Shown in pieces: positions 7,706 to 16,803 of a stretch of 64,000 nucleotides of DNA. The stretch lies in the NCBI GenBank assembly GCA_002347705.1, contig DDWY01000017.1, positions 2,753-66,752 of the forward strand, given 5' to 3'. The DNA is from Anaerolineaceae bacterium UBA2274. GTDB taxonomy: Bacteria; Chloroflexota; Anaerolineae; Anaerolineales; Anaerolineaceae. A model generated the notes under the pieces. That model ran no database searches. It saw only the letters and a program-made list of their open reading frames with translations, and was not told the origin of the DNA. Made by a program: the position numbers and the translations under genes. Numbering within the stretch: the stretch's first letter is position 1; each line of letters opens with the position of its first letter.

Positions 7706-7726
7706 GTCAAGCATCACGCTCGGAAA

Positions 7727-9133
7727 TCAGGCTGCGCTAATGGGCAGTTGAAATTTGATGGTCGTGCCGACGCCGCGGGTGGATTCCGCCCAGATTCTGC
7801 CGCCGTGCGCTTCAACAATGGCACGCGCGATCGCCAACCCCAGCCCGCTCTGATTGCTGTCGGCGTGCCGGCTCTTATCCACGCGATGAAAGCGCTCAAA
7901 AATCAACGGAAGTTCTTCCGCTGGGATTCCTTCGCCGCTATCCGCGACCGAGAACAATAAGGCGTGATTTCTGGATTCCTCCGAAACATTCAGCGTAATT
8001 TCCCCACCAGCCGGAGTGTGCCGAATGGCATTGGCAACCAGATTTTCCAAAACCTGCATCAGACGACCCTCATCCCCAAAAAGCACGGGCAAGTCTTCAG
8101 CCGTCCCAACAATCAGATTGATCCCCTTTTGCTCAGCCTGCAGGCGGAAAACCTCGCTGATCTTAGTCAACAAACGGGCTGGATCCACGGCCTCCCGGCT
8201 GATCAGCAATTCGCCGCTGTCGGACTGGGACATGGTGCGCAAGTCGCTTACCAGGCGGTTAAGACGATTGACTTCGAGCCCAAGCACATCCAAGCGCTCG
8301 GGCGTCAATTCCAAGGTGCCATCCCGGGCTGCTTCCACGTAACCCCCAATCACCGTCAGCGGAGTGCGCAAGTCGTGCGCGACGTCAGCTGTCATTTGCT
8401 TGCGCAGACGTTCCGCATTTTCGATTTCCAGGCTCATGCGATTGAATGACTTGCCAAGCTCTCCCAGTTCGTCACTTGAACTCACTTCCACCAACTGGGT
8501 GCGTTTGCCTTCTGCAAGGTTGCGCGAAGCGGTTGTCAGCGCTTTGATCGGTCGGGTGAAGTTACCAGACATCAGCAAGCTGAGCAAAGAAACCACCAAA
8601 ACCGCTCCCAATAGTGTGAAGAGCAGCCCGCGGTTGACTTGATCCAAAAAATTCTGTTCCAAACCGGAATAGCTCAGTGAACGCGAGCTCAACAAAGTGC
8701 CCACCAGCTTCCCCTCGTAAAGAATTGGTATACCAGAATCGAGCTGCTGCTTTGTCAGTTGATCGCCGGTTGGATATAGCCCCTCCAACCCCACCAGCAC
8801 CGTGCCATCCGCATCTGCTACACCGAAAGTGCGTTGCCCAGCCTGTACACCGGGCTGGGTTTGAGAGTTGCCCTGTCCTTGCCCGCGTCCGGATCCGTGC
8901 CCCCCGACTACCCCAATTGCCGGGGACAAAACCTGCTCCACTCCCTCCCAGCTTTCGTTCTGGGCATAATAAGCCTCAACCAGGATTAGTTTGGCTTCCG
9001 CTTGCTGATCGAGCACAAGCCGCTCAAAATTTTCTGAAATCAGCGAACGAAAGAAAAATGTCAGCGCCAGACCTGTCAGCAAGGATACGCCGATGAAAGC
9101 CAGAGCAAGTTTGAGAGTGATCGAGGTCTTCAA
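7727..9133 (-). CDS. Membrane sensor histidine kinase, BaeS-like, 468 aa
   Basis: Order of parts: transmembrane helix 1 (about 7-29), an extracytoplasmic sensor of about 140 residues with a Gly/Gln-rich stretch (GGHGSGRGQGQGNSQTQ), transmembrane helix 2 (about 170-192), a HAMP linker starting NFTRPIKALT, the phospho-acceptor H-box TADVAHDLRTPLTVIGG, and an ATP-binding domain with N-box NLVANAIRHTP, G1 DSGEGIP and G2 SGLGLAIA. The kinase autophosphorylates and passes the phosphate to the regulator encoded just upstream, whose gene overlaps it by 4 nt (ATGA). Envelope-stress sensing is a guess from the BaeS-like build. Confidence 0.95.
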   Translation of the reverse strand: MKTSITLKLALAFIGVSLLTGLALTFFFRSLISENFERLVLDQQAEAKLILVEAYYAQNESWEGVEQVLSPAIGVVGGHGSGRGQGQGNSQTQPGVQAGQRTFGVADADGTVLVGLEGLYPTGDQLTKQQLDSGIPILYEGKLVGTLLSSRSLSYSGLEQNFLDQVNRGLLFTLLGAVLVVSLLSLLMSGNFTRPIKALTTASRNLAEGKRTQLVEVSSSDELGELGKSFNRMSLEIENAERLRKQMTADVAHDLRTPLTVIGGYVEAARDGTLELTPERLDVLGLEVNRLNRLVSDLRTMSQSDSGELLISREAVDPARLLTKISEVFRLQAEQKGINLIVGTAEDLPVLFGDEGRLMQVLENLVANAIRHTPAGGEITLNVSEESRNHALLFSVADSGEGIPAEELPLIFERFHRVDKSRHADSNQSGLGLAIARAIVEAHGGRIWAESTRGVGTTIKFQLPISAA

Positions 9134-9822
9134 GGACGCTCCTGGTTCTTCATGCGATAACCGACGCCAAAAACCGTCTCAAGATAACGCGGCGCGGCTG
9201 GATCAGGCTCGATCTTCAAACGCAAATTTCGGATGTGCACGTTCAGGGTGCTTTCCAGACCGGTAAAACCACTTTCATATAAGCGATCCACGAGCTCTGT
9301 ACGCGAAAAAACCCTTCCCGGAGTGGTCATCAATAACTCCAGCAAATCAAACTCGAGCGAAGTCAGATTGGCTTCCTTTTCCCCAATGTGAACGCTATGC
9401 GCAGCCCTGTCCAACACCAGGTCGCCCACCCGCAGGAGGCTGGCCGGCTCGAGAGGTGTTTCCACCCGCCGCAATGCCGCCCTGACTCTTGCCAGCAGCT
9501 CACGCATGCGGAAAGGCTTGATCACGTAATCATCCGCCCCCAGTTCCAGCCCAAGCACTGTGTCCGTTTCCTCTTCTTTGGCGCTCAGCACAATCACTGG
9601 CACCTGGTTTTCCCGCCGGAAAGCGCTCAAAAACTGGTAGCCGTCCATCTTTGGCATCATGATATCCAGCAGCACAAGATTTGGATGCTCGTGCCGTGCA
9701 ACAAACAGCGCGTCCTGCCCATCATTTGCCGTAACCACACGGTAGCCCTGGCTGGTCAGGTAATCTTTCAGCAAGGTGCGCACACTGGGCTGGTCATCAA
9801 CGACAAGGATTGTTTCTGTCAT
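9130..9822 (-). CDS. OmpR/PhoB-family response regulator, 230 aa
   Basis: The receiver domain (1-118) has the acidic pair DD at 9-10, the phospho-Asp in LVLLDIMMPKMDG near 53, the conserved Thr/Ser (VIVLSAKEE) and Lys (DDYVIKPF). A winged-helix DNA-binding domain fills 130-228, with LTSLEFDLLELLMTTPGRVF and the recognition-helix region NVHIRNLRLKIEP. It is the partner of the sensor kinase at 7727-9133. The ATG at 9822 has GAGGTGAT directly upstream and a TATAAT box only 9 nt away, so the 5' UTR must be very short. Confidence 0.96.
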   Translation of the reverse strand: MTETILVVDDQPSVRTLLKDYLTSQGYRVVTANDGQDALFVARHEHPNLVLLDIMMPKMDGYQFLSAFRRENQVPVIVLSAKEEETDTVLGLELGADDYVIKPFRMRELLARVRAALRRVETPLEPASLLRVGDLVLDRAAHSVHIGEKEANLTSLEFDLLELLMTTPGRVFSRTELVDRLYESGFTGLESTLNVHIRNLRLKIEPDPAAPRYLETVFGVGYRMKNQERP

Positions 9823-9831
9823 ATCACCTCA

Positions 9832-9837
9832 ATTATA
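9832..9837 (-). promoter_or_regulatory. -10 box of the two-component operon
   Basis: On the minus strand TATAAT ends 9 nt before the regulator ATG. The predicted transcript starts within a few nucleotides of the start codon. No clear -35. Confidence 0.5.
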
Positions 9838-9908
9838 GGGTAGAAATATAATAAATTGTGATTAAGATTTCATGTAGAAACGCGTCAGAAAAATCGCGCC
9901 GCATTAGA

Positions 9909-9937
9909 TTGTTCATCACTCCATTATCCGTTACAAT
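9909..9937 (+). promoter_or_regulatory. Sigma70-type promoter of the M20 peptidase gene
   Basis: TTGTTC, a 17-bp spacer and TACAAT, with about 35 nt to the ATG at 9979. It is divergent from the two-component promoter. Confidence 0.6.
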
Positions 9938-9978
9938 TGACTAAAAGCAGCACGTTTCAAACGTTCTGGAGGAAAACT

Positions 9979-11679
9979 ATGAATCTAATTCCACTCATTC
10001 TGATCGCTCTGGCAGTTATTATCCTGGTATTCATTGGTATTGTAATCTACCGCACCAGTCATTTTTCCATCCAACTCCCAGAGGGGCACCCTATTGCCTT
10101 TGAGGAGATCGACGGTGAAGAAGTCGCCAGGCACATCGGCCTGGCAATCCAGATGAAAACCATCAGCCATTCTGATCCGGACAAAGTTGACCCCCTGCCC
10201 TTCGAAGGGCTGCGCAATCTGCTGCAAACGCTCTATCCTCAGGTGGAGGAGCATCTGACGCGCGAAGTGATCAACGACGGCGCGCTGCTCTACACCTGGA
10301 AGGGCTCTGAACCCGACCTTGACCCAATCGCCCTCGCCGCCCACCAGGACGTGGTGCCTGCAAACGAAGCCCCGGATTCTGGCTGGAATTATCCACCCTT
10401 TGCCGGCGAAATTGCCGATGGTTACGTCTGGGGACGCGGCGCGTTGGACTGCAAGGGCGTGCTCATCAGCATTATGGAAGCGGTCAACAACCTGATCCGC
10501 GAGGGCTTCAAACCCAACCGCACGGTTTACCTGCTCTTTGGACATGATGAGGAATGCAGCGGCTCACGTGGCGCGGTTGAACTTGTACGCACCCTCAAAG
10601 AGCGCGGTGTCAGACTGGCACTATTGCTGGACGAAGGCGGCGCCATCACCCAGGGCTCCCTGCCGGGGATCAAACCGCCCGTTGCAATGATTGGCGTGAC
10701 TGAAAAAGGACATCTTACGCTCAAACTCAAAGCCACCACTCAGGCGGGGCATGCTTCCACCCCTTCCCCCCAGACATCCATCGGTGCCCTCAGCCTGGCA
10801 ATCGCCACCCTTGAAAACAACCCCTTCCCCCAGCATCTGGAGATGGTTGAGTTCATGATGAGTTTTGTCGGCGACGAAATGCCCTTCATGGACCGCCTGA
10901 TGCTCGCCAACACCTGGCTTTTTGGCGGCGCCGTCAAGCGTAAAATGCGCGCGAACCCGATCACCGATGCCAACACCCGCACAACCATCGCCCCCACCGT
11001 GCTCCGGGCTGGTTCTGCTGAAAACGTATTGCCTGCTGTGGCGGAAGGACTGATCAACCTGCGGATCTTCCCAGGTGAGACTGTTCGCGAGACTTACGAA
11101 CGCATTTATGACCTGGTGGCAGACGAAACACTCGAAGTGCTTCCCGCACATGGTGAGACCCTCGAAAACGAACATGCCTGGGAACCAACCGAAATTTCAA
11201 ACATAGACTCACCTCAATTCCAACTGCTCTCACACCTTGCACGTTCAGCTTACCCTCAAACACTTGTCGCGCCCTTTATGATGAACGGGGCAACCGACTC
11301 GCGCCATTACACCGACCTCTCCCACTACATCTTCCGCTTCTCTCCCATGGTTCTCAGCCAGGAAGACCAGGAAACGGTTCACGGTGTGAATGAACGCTTA
11401 TCCTTCGAGAATGCCGCCCGCATGGTGGGCTTTATGCAAGCCTTGATTCGCAACGCCAGCGAGCTGGATTTTGAAAGCGCGATGGATGAGGATGGCGATT
11501 TTTACGAGGAAGAAGTGGCTGAGGAGAGCGCGGTTCGCCGTTTTGAAGAGCCCCTGCCAACCAAACCCCTGCGCAAGATGGAGGTAGATGAAGCGGAATT
11601 AAACGATTTTGACCCCCTGCCAGAGGATGATGAGCCCCTGCTTGCCAAACCTCTGACTGAGTCTGATCCGGAAGACTAA
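9979..11679 (+). CDS. M20 family metallopeptidase, CPS1/PM20D1-like, 566 aa
   Basis: An N-terminal membrane anchor (about 3-25) is followed by the di-zinc M20 core. Metal and catalytic motifs are LAAHQDVVP, GRGALDCKGVL, GHDEECSG and LLDEGG, with a C-terminal GATDSRHY. A lid domain is inserted in the middle (GHLTLKLKATTQAGHAS onward). The last ~80 residues are an acidic low-complexity tail. The family hydrolyses C-terminal or N-acyl amino acids and dipeptides; the CPS1 branch is usually vacuolar or secreted, and here the anchor would place it at the membrane. ATG 9979 is chosen for its TGGAGG site. A HAD phosphatase gene follows after 30 nt, probably in the same transcript. Confidence 0.93.
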   Translation: MNLIPLILIALAVIILVFIGIVIYRTSHFSIQLPEGHPIAFEEIDGEEVARHIGLAIQMKTISHSDPDKVDPLPFEGLRNLLQTLYPQVEEHLTREVINDGALLYTWKGSEPDLDPIALAAHQDVVPANEAPDSGWNYPPFAGEIADGYVWGRGALDCKGVLISIMEAVNNLIREGFKPNRTVYLLFGHDEECSGSRGAVELVRTLKERGVRLALLLDEGGAITQGSLPGIKPPVAMIGVTEKGHLTLKLKATTQAGHASTPSPQTSIGALSLAIATLENNPFPQHLEMVEFMMSFVGDEMPFMDRLMLANTWLFGGAVKRKMRANPITDANTRTTIAPTVLRAGSAENVLPAVAEGLINLRIFPGETVRETYERIYDLVADETLEVLPAHGETLENEHAWEPTEISNIDSPQFQLLSHLARSAYPQTLVAPFMMNGATDSRHYTDLSHYIFRFSPMVLSQEDQETVHGVNERLSFENAARMVGFMQALIRNASELDFESAMDEDGDFYEEEVAEESAVRRFEEPLPTKPLRKMEVDEAELNDFDPLPEDDEPLLAKPLTESDPED

Positions 11680-11709
11680 CCTGAATTCCGAAAACGGATC
11701 CAAAGCGGC

Positions 11710-12432
11710 ATGACCAAACACAAATCCACCCTCCCGCTCGATCGGGCACGCATTCGCGCGCTGTTATTTGACGTGGATGGCACGCTTTCCGACAGCGATG
11801 ACCACATGGTCAGTCATTTTGCCAATCGGCTTAAGTGCCTTGACCGCCTGTTTAAGTCAGGTTCTGCCCATCGCCTGGCACGCTGGTTCGTGCATTTTGC
11901 CGAATCTCCCGGCAACTGGCTGCTCCAAATGGCAGACCGCTTGAATCTGGATCCGCTGCTGGCTTCATTCCTGGACCGGCGGGCTAACCAGAAAGAAGCC
12001 GAGCCGCATAACTTCCCTGCTATCGCCGGCATCCAACCCATGCTGAAGATCCTCAGCGAACGTTTCCCGCTCGCGATCGTATCAGCCCGCAATGAGGTTA
12101 CCACCCGCCATTTTTTGCGCCTCAATCAGCTTGAGGAGTTTTTCCCGGTGGTTGTGACCTCCCAAACCTGCCCGCGTAGCAAGCCTTTCGCCGACCCGCT
12201 GCTCTTTGCTGCGGAACAGCTTGGCATCCCAATCGAAAACTGCCTGATGATCGGCGACACCGTCACGGATATCCGCGCCGCGAAAGCCGCCGGGGCGCAG
12301 TCGCTCTCAGTTTTATGCGGTTTTGGTCTTGAGAAGGAATTGCGCCGGGCAGGCACCCAGGAAATTCTCGTGAGCACCAGCGAACTCGCCACATATCTCA
12401 CTTCGACCCCCTTGTCAGGCAACAGTATCTGA
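11710..12432 (+). CDS. HAD-superfamily hydrolase, phosphoglycolate phosphatase-like, 240 aa
   Basis: HAD motif I is LLFDVDGTLSDS (nucleophile Asp and acid/base Asp), motif II SAR in LAIVSARNEVT, motif III the Lys in RSKPFADP, and motif IV MIGDTVTDIRAAKAAG. The alpha-helical cap sits between motifs I and II (about 30-100). Such enzymes remove phosphate from small metabolites; the substrate cannot be inferred. The gene lies 30 nt after the M20 peptidase and ends 7 nt from the convergent MFS gene. Confidence 0.88.
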   Translation: MTKHKSTLPLDRARIRALLFDVDGTLSDSDDHMVSHFANRLKCLDRLFKSGSAHRLARWFVHFAESPGNWLLQMADRLNLDPLLASFLDRRANQKEAEPHNFPAIAGIQPMLKILSERFPLAIVSARNEVTTRHFLRLNQLEEFFPVVVTSQTCPRSKPFADPLLFAAEQLGIPIENCLMIGDTVTDIRAAKAAGAQSLSVLCGFGLEKELRRAGTQEILVSTSELATYLTSTPLSGNSI

Positions 12433-12439
12433 GCCGATC

Positions 12440-13768
12440 TTAAACGGATTTTGACGGTGCCAGTTCCTCCGCGGTCATCATTACTCCGCCTTCTTTTTGC
12501 AGGTCGAGGGTGTTGACACGTTTATCCATAGCCTGAAAAATCCCGATAATCAGGCAGGCAGCTCCGCCAACGATGTACGTGACTTCGGTCCCAAAGTTAT
12601 CCGCGATCGGGGCTGAGAGAAACAGCCCTATTGGCATCATAGCAAGCGCCGTGCTTGAAAGCAGCATGAAAACCCGCCCCTGAACCTCCGGCGGCACCTT
12701 GGTCTGCATTAGCGGACCCAGGGAGCCATTGGCAAAGGATACCATCAAGCCTTCGACCCCCAAGGCAACCAGTGACCACGTATAGCGATCTGGCGGGATC
12801 AAGCCAAAGGCGAGCGTGCCAACCCCAATACCGATGATGCCCATCAGCACCGTCCACACTTTGCGTTTAAAACCGCCCCAAACACCCAGCAAGAGTCCGC
12901 CAACAATACTGCCAGCCCCCATTGCTGCTTGCATCCATGCCAGCTCCTGGGCTCCCTTGCCGAAGAAGGTGGTGACATGTAACGGCAAAAGGCTGCTCAT
13001 CGGTGCCAGGAGCATATTCAACAAACTTGCCGTCAGGATCAAGAGGAATAAACCAGGCCAGGTGACAATGTAGCGAATTCCCTCCCGCACATCTGCCAGG
13101 AGTGAGCGTGGGGTGACTTTTTCGGTTTTTGGTTTGGTTTTAGGTTGCGGCACTTTGACGAAAAAGATCAGCATGCCAATGGCGATCGCGGCGGTAACGA
13201 TATCGACCGCAAGTACGCCCTGCATAGGCAGTACTGCCAACAACAAAGCTCCCAGAGCCGGCGAAAAGACGTTGATCATTCCGTCAACAGCCTGGTTGAC
13301 CCCTCCCAGGCGGCTCAGGTGCTCCTTTGGAACCATCAGTGTGGTGGCAGCAGTGCGCGCGGGACCCTGAAACACGCCGGCTGCGGAACGCGTGAGCAGA
13401 ATCGCGATGATGTGCCAGATTTGGATCGCGCCGCTGGCAAAAAGCACTGCCAGGACCACCGTCGCAAGCGCCACGACGAGATCGGCAATGATCATTACCT
13501 GCTTGCGATTCCAGCGGTCCACCAAAGCGCCCACAAAAGGACCAAGCAGGATGTTGGGAACGATTGCTGCCGTGGTGGCAGTGGCAAGCACCGTGGCAGA
13601 GCCAGTTTCCTTGGTCACGTACCAGACCAGGGCAAACTGCACCAAGGCACTGCCCACCAGGGAAACGATCTGCCCGATGCCCATCGGCAGGTAGTTGCGC
13701 AGCCATCCCTTGCCAAGGGGTGGCTCGCCTGGTTGACTTATATCGGCTTGCAAATCTGTTTCAGTCAC
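12440..13768 (-). CDS. MFS transporter, MefA/enterobactin-exporter-like, 442 aa
   Basis: Twelve predicted helices. The first loop carries the MFS signature GALVDRWNRKQVMIIADL (about 80-97), and the third-helix region reads LTRSAAGVFQGPARTAATT. This layout matches the MFS_3 group of drug and siderophore exporters. The start is GTG at 13768 with GGAT upstream. The protein opens with a short hydrophilic leader before helix 1 (NYLPMGIGQIVSLVGSALVQ). No regulator is adjacent, so the substrate is unknown. Confidence 0.92.
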   Translation of the reverse strand: MTETDLQADISQPGEPPLGKGWLRNYLPMGIGQIVSLVGSALVQFALVWYVTKETGSATVLATATTAAIVPNILLGPFVGALVDRWNRKQVMIIADLVVALATVVLAVLFASGAIQIWHIIAILLTRSAAGVFQGPARTAATTLMVPKEHLSRLGGVNQAVDGMINVFSPALGALLLAVLPMQGVLAVDIVTAAIAIGMLIFFVKVPQPKTKPKTEKVTPRSLLADVREGIRYIVTWPGLFLLILTASLLNMLLAPMSSLLPLHVTTFFGKGAQELAWMQAAMGAGSIVGGLLLGVWGGFKRKVWTVLMGIIGIGVGTLAFGLIPPDRYTWSLVALGVEGLMVSFANGSLGPLMQTKVPPEVQGRVFMLLSSTALAMMPIGLFLSAPIADNFGTEVTYIVGGAACLIIGIFQAMDKRVNTLDLQKEGGVMMTAEELAPSKSV

Positions 13769-13831
13769 GGATATTCATCCAAATTATTCGAAAAATTATT
13801 CTGCCTTGATCGGAATCAAGATCAGTGGAGA

Positions 13832-13876
13832 ACGGAATGGCGTTTGGTTTGCCTTTGCGAGCCTTCGCCATTCCGT
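13832..13876. repeat. Inverted repeat between MFS and pepF genes
   Basis: Perfect 11-bp arms ACGGAATGGCG and CGCCATTCCGT are separated by 23 bp. It lies just downstream of pepF on the minus strand and could stop or stabilise that transcript, but there is no T-run. Confidence 0.55.
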
Positions 13877-13895
13877 CTAAGGTTTTAGAAAAATA

Positions 13896-15698
13896 TTAAA
13901 TCGCGATATAGCGTTCGATCTGCTCACCAATCTGCGCCAGGGATGCCGCCCAGAACGCCTTCGAGCGGATATCGATCCCAAAGCGTGCCGCCAGGTCTGC
14001 AGCCTGAGCCTCACCCGTGTTGGCGAGCAGAGTTTTGTAATCCTCAACAAAAGCTTCTCCACGCTCACGATAAACGCTGTAGAGACCCTTGGCAAACAGA
14101 CTGCCGAAGGCGTAGGGATAATTGTAGAAGGACAGATGCGTGCTGTAGTAATGCGGCTTCCAGGTCCAGGCAAACTTGTTCATAACATCAGGGTCAACCC
14201 CATCGCCGTAAGTTTTCCTCTGAGCCTCAAGCATCAATTCGCTGATTTCATCGGCTGAAATAGTCGATTCCTTGCGTTTTTCAAAGATCGATTTCTCGAA
14301 GATGAAACGTGAGTAAATGTCCACGGCGGTTTGCGCGTCGCTGGAGATGGTGGTCTCCAGGATCGCCCGCTCCTCAAGCGGATCGCTGACGGTCTTGAGA
14401 ATCGCGTTGAAAACGATGGTTTCACACATAATCGAAGCAGTTTCCGCCAGGGTCATGGGTGTGTTGGTTTGCATGGGGGTCTTACCCGCCTGGTAAGCGC
14501 AGTAGTTATGGAAACCGTGCCCGAGTTCATGCGCCAGGGTCATCACCTGGTCAAAGGAACCGTCAAAATTGGACATGATGCGGCTTTCCCTCACGGCATC
14601 CACGCCCATACAGAAAGCACCACCGCGTTTGCCAGGACGCTGCTCCGCGTCAATCCAGTGCTTCTCAAAAGCACCCCGGGCGAACTCCGCCAGTTCAGGT
14701 GAAAAGCTGCCATAATGCTCCAGGATCAAATCGCGGGCTTCGTCGAAGGTGTATTCCTTGTTGACTTCACCAATGGGGGCAAACAAGCTCCACCAGGGGA
14801 GTTTTTCAAAGCCGAGGATGCGAGCCTTGGCCTGGAAATAGCGCCTGAACATCGGCAGGGCGTCGTCAATGGCTGCCAGCATCGCCTCGAGTGTGCCGCG
14901 GTCAATTCTCGCCTTCACCAGGGAGGAATGCAGGCAATCCTCACGACCACGCTTGCGGTCCAACGTCACGACTTCGCCTTTGACCCCGTTCAGACAGGCT
15001 GCCAAAGGCTCCTTCATCTCTTCGAACACTTGCTGCTCGCGCTTATAAGCCCGCTCTCTCACGTCCGCATCCGGATGCGAACGCAGGTTGATCAGCGCCG
15101 GCAGAGGCAGCGACTGCAGCTTACCATCCAATTCAAAATCGACACTTTTCTGCGAAGTGAGTACGCCCTGCAGGTCACCCCAGGCACTGCCGCCTGAAAG
15201 CGTCAGTTCATTGGCGAGGATTTCCTCTGGTTCAGACATCAGATAACGGCTCTCCCTCGCTATTTCCAGCAGACGAAAAGCATGATCATGTGCGGCGCCT
15301 GGAATTTGCAGTGCTTCATCCAAACGTTCGCCAAGTGCGCCCAGCCAGGCATTGATCCGCACGCTTAGATCCTGCAGCGGGAGCATGGCAATCGCCATTT
15401 GCGAATGCAATTTTTCAGCGGCTTTGTTGAAAGAATCGGTGGAAATGATTGCTCCCAAAAAGGCGAAAATCTTGCCCGCATTCAGTTCCAGGGCGTTGGC
15501 GTTTTCAACGTAATCGTTCAGCACCTGGTTGAGTGCCTCAGGGGAAGTGGTTGGGTCAAGCAGAGGCAAATATTCGGTTTCGAATGCTTGGGTTGCTGCC
15601 TGGATGGATTCCTTGACGGATTCGATGTCTGCGGCGAGCGCCGGGTCGTTTAGGGAGAGATAGAGGTTTGAAAGATCCCATCGTGGGGGTGTGGTCAT
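13896..15698 (-). CDS. pepF: Oligoendopeptidase F (M3B metallopeptidase), 600 aa
   Basis: A cytoplasmic zinc peptidase that trims oligopeptides of roughly 6-20 residues. The zinc-binding motif is in MTLAHELGHGFHNYCAYQ (HELGH, about residue 383-387), with the third ligand Glu expected in the MTLAETASIMCETI stretch about 30 residues on. Length and all-alpha character match PepF. The ATG at 15698 has AAGGAG 6 nt upstream, with a TATAAT box 28 nt before it. It is transcribed alone. Confidence 0.95.
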   Translation of the reverse strand: MTTPPRWDLSNLYLSLNDPALAADIESVKESIQAATQAFETEYLPLLDPTTSPEALNQVLNDYVENANALELNAGKIFAFLGAIISTDSFNKAAEKLHSQMAIAMLPLQDLSVRINAWLGALGERLDEALQIPGAAHDHAFRLLEIARESRYLMSEPEEILANELTLSGGSAWGDLQGVLTSQKSVDFELDGKLQSLPLPALINLRSHPDADVRERAYKREQQVFEEMKEPLAACLNGVKGEVVTLDRKRGREDCLHSSLVKARIDRGTLEAMLAAIDDALPMFRRYFQAKARILGFEKLPWWSLFAPIGEVNKEYTFDEARDLILEHYGSFSPELAEFARGAFEKHWIDAEQRPGKRGGAFCMGVDAVRESRIMSNFDGSFDQVMTLAHELGHGFHNYCAYQAGKTPMQTNTPMTLAETASIMCETIVFNAILKTVSDPLEERAILETTISSDAQTAVDIYSRFIFEKSIFEKRKESTISADEISELMLEAQRKTYGDGVDPDVMNKFAWTWKPHYYSTHLSFYNYPYAFGSLFAKGLYSVYRERGEAFVEDYKTLLANTGEAQAADLAARFGIDIRSKAFWAASLAQIGEQIERYIAI

Positions 15699-15726
15699 AG
15701 TGAACTCCTTTTTGATAGATTAGGGA

Positions 15727-15732
15727 ATTATA
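15727..15732 (-). promoter_or_regulatory. -10 box of pepF
   Basis: Minus-strand TATAAT, 28 nt from the ATG. No good -35 hexamer at normal spacing. Confidence 0.45.
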
Positions 15733-15854
15733 ACCGAGCCCTGTGGCTTGTTGGGCAGAGTGCGTCATTTTGCCGGCTTTACAGGAATGGGATGGGTCCA
15801 TGTGCCCGCAAAGCAGAGTATAGCTTCACAGTAGGTGCATGCATGGAATCGACC

Positions 15855-16001
15855 GTAGGGTGGGTTGGCGTCATGAGTTTTTAGAACAACAAGAGCCTTA
15901 TATAGCTAACCCACCAATAAATAATCTCACCTATTCAATCGGTGGGTTGGCTTTTAAATGCGTGCCAAATTCCCTTCTCTCCTCACGCCAACCCACCCTA
16001 C
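15855..16001. repeat. 147-bp palindromic element with 17-bp perfect terminal inverted repeats
   Basis: It begins GTAGGGTGGGTTGGCGT and ends with the exact reverse complement. An inner dyad, AACCCACC...GGTGGGTT, lies at its centre. Relatives are at 21314-21455 and 21631-21698. No reading frame is inside. The structure fits a non-autonomous, MITE- or REP-like mobile unit. Confidence 0.8.
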
Positions 16002-16020
16002 GTGGCTCGCAAAAATTTAT

Positions 16021-16048
16021 AAAAATACCCTGGGAAACCGGGGTATTT
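16021..16048 (-). terminator. Terminator downstream of the YugP-like protease
   Basis: Arms AAATACCCTGG and CCGGGGTATTT form an 11-bp stem (one T-G pair) with a GAAA loop. On the minus strand it runs into five T. The stop codon of the protease gene is 19 nt upstream. Confidence 0.8.
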
Positions 16049-16066
16049 GATCAGCATTCAAAATTA

Positions 16067-16756
16067 TTATCGGCGTCTGCCGCTGGCGCGACCTGCCACC
16101 GAAATGTAATACAGCAGCTGCAAAATAGAGGTCGCAAGCCCTGCCACATAGGTCCACGCCGCGGCATCCAGCACCTGCTTCACACCCTTGCGCTCTTCTT
16201 CATTTGCAACCAAACCAGTCTGGTCCAGCATCTGGCGGGCGCGCTTGGAGGCGTCCAGCTCAACGGGAAGGGTGATCAGCGAAAAGACCGCTGTGGACGA
16301 GAATAAAATCACGCCAATCATCGCCAGGTTCGCCATACTCAAAACCACGCCAATCATCACCATAAATATGCCAATGTTCGAGCCAAAGCTCACCAGTGGC
16401 ACAATCGCAGAGCGCAGGCGCATCGGACCATAACTGGTCTTATCCTGCATGGCGTGCCCAAGTTCGTGCGCCGTAATTGCCATCGCGGCGACTGACGGCT
16501 GATCTGCCACCCCCTGCGAGAGTGCCAGTGTGTCGTTGCGTGGGTCGTAGTGATCGGTCAGTGTGCCCTTAGTGCGGGTGACCTTCACATTTTCGAGCCC
16601 CACACGTGGCTTGAGCTGCTCAGCAGTGTCCATACCGGTCAGGTTATGGTAATTGCGCACCTGGCTCCACTTGCTGTAGGCAGATTTGACCTTAGCCTGA
16701 GCGAAAAGGCTCAGTAAAAGCCCGGGGATCATATAGAGTAAGTATTCAAAGTTCAT
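16067..16756 (-). CDS. Membrane zinc metallopeptidase, YugP family, 229 aa
   Basis: An N-terminal helix (about 4-22) is followed by a soluble segment and the zinc motif AITAHELGHAMQDK (HELGH near residue 94-98), then three hydrophobic helices (about 115-160 and 195-220). This is the order in the YugP/DUF neutral zinc metallopeptidase family, whose members are membrane proteases of unknown substrate. AAGGAG precedes the ATG at 16756. It lies 47 nt downstream of the S41 protease and may share its transcript. Confidence 0.9.
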   Translation of the reverse strand: MNFEYLLYMIPGLLLSLFAQAKVKSAYSKWSQVRNYHNLTGMDTAEQLKPRVGLENVKVTRTKGTLTDHYDPRNDTLALSQGVADQPSVAAMAITAHELGHAMQDKTSYGPMRLRSAIVPLVSFGSNIGIFMVMIGVVLSMANLAMIGVILFSSTAVFSLITLPVELDASKRARQMLDQTGLVANEEERKGVKQVLDAAAWTYVAGLATSILQLLYYISVAGRASGRRR

Positions 16757-16803
16757 CGTATTCTCCTTGTTAGCGATATATTCTTATCAAACAACAGTAC
16801 TTT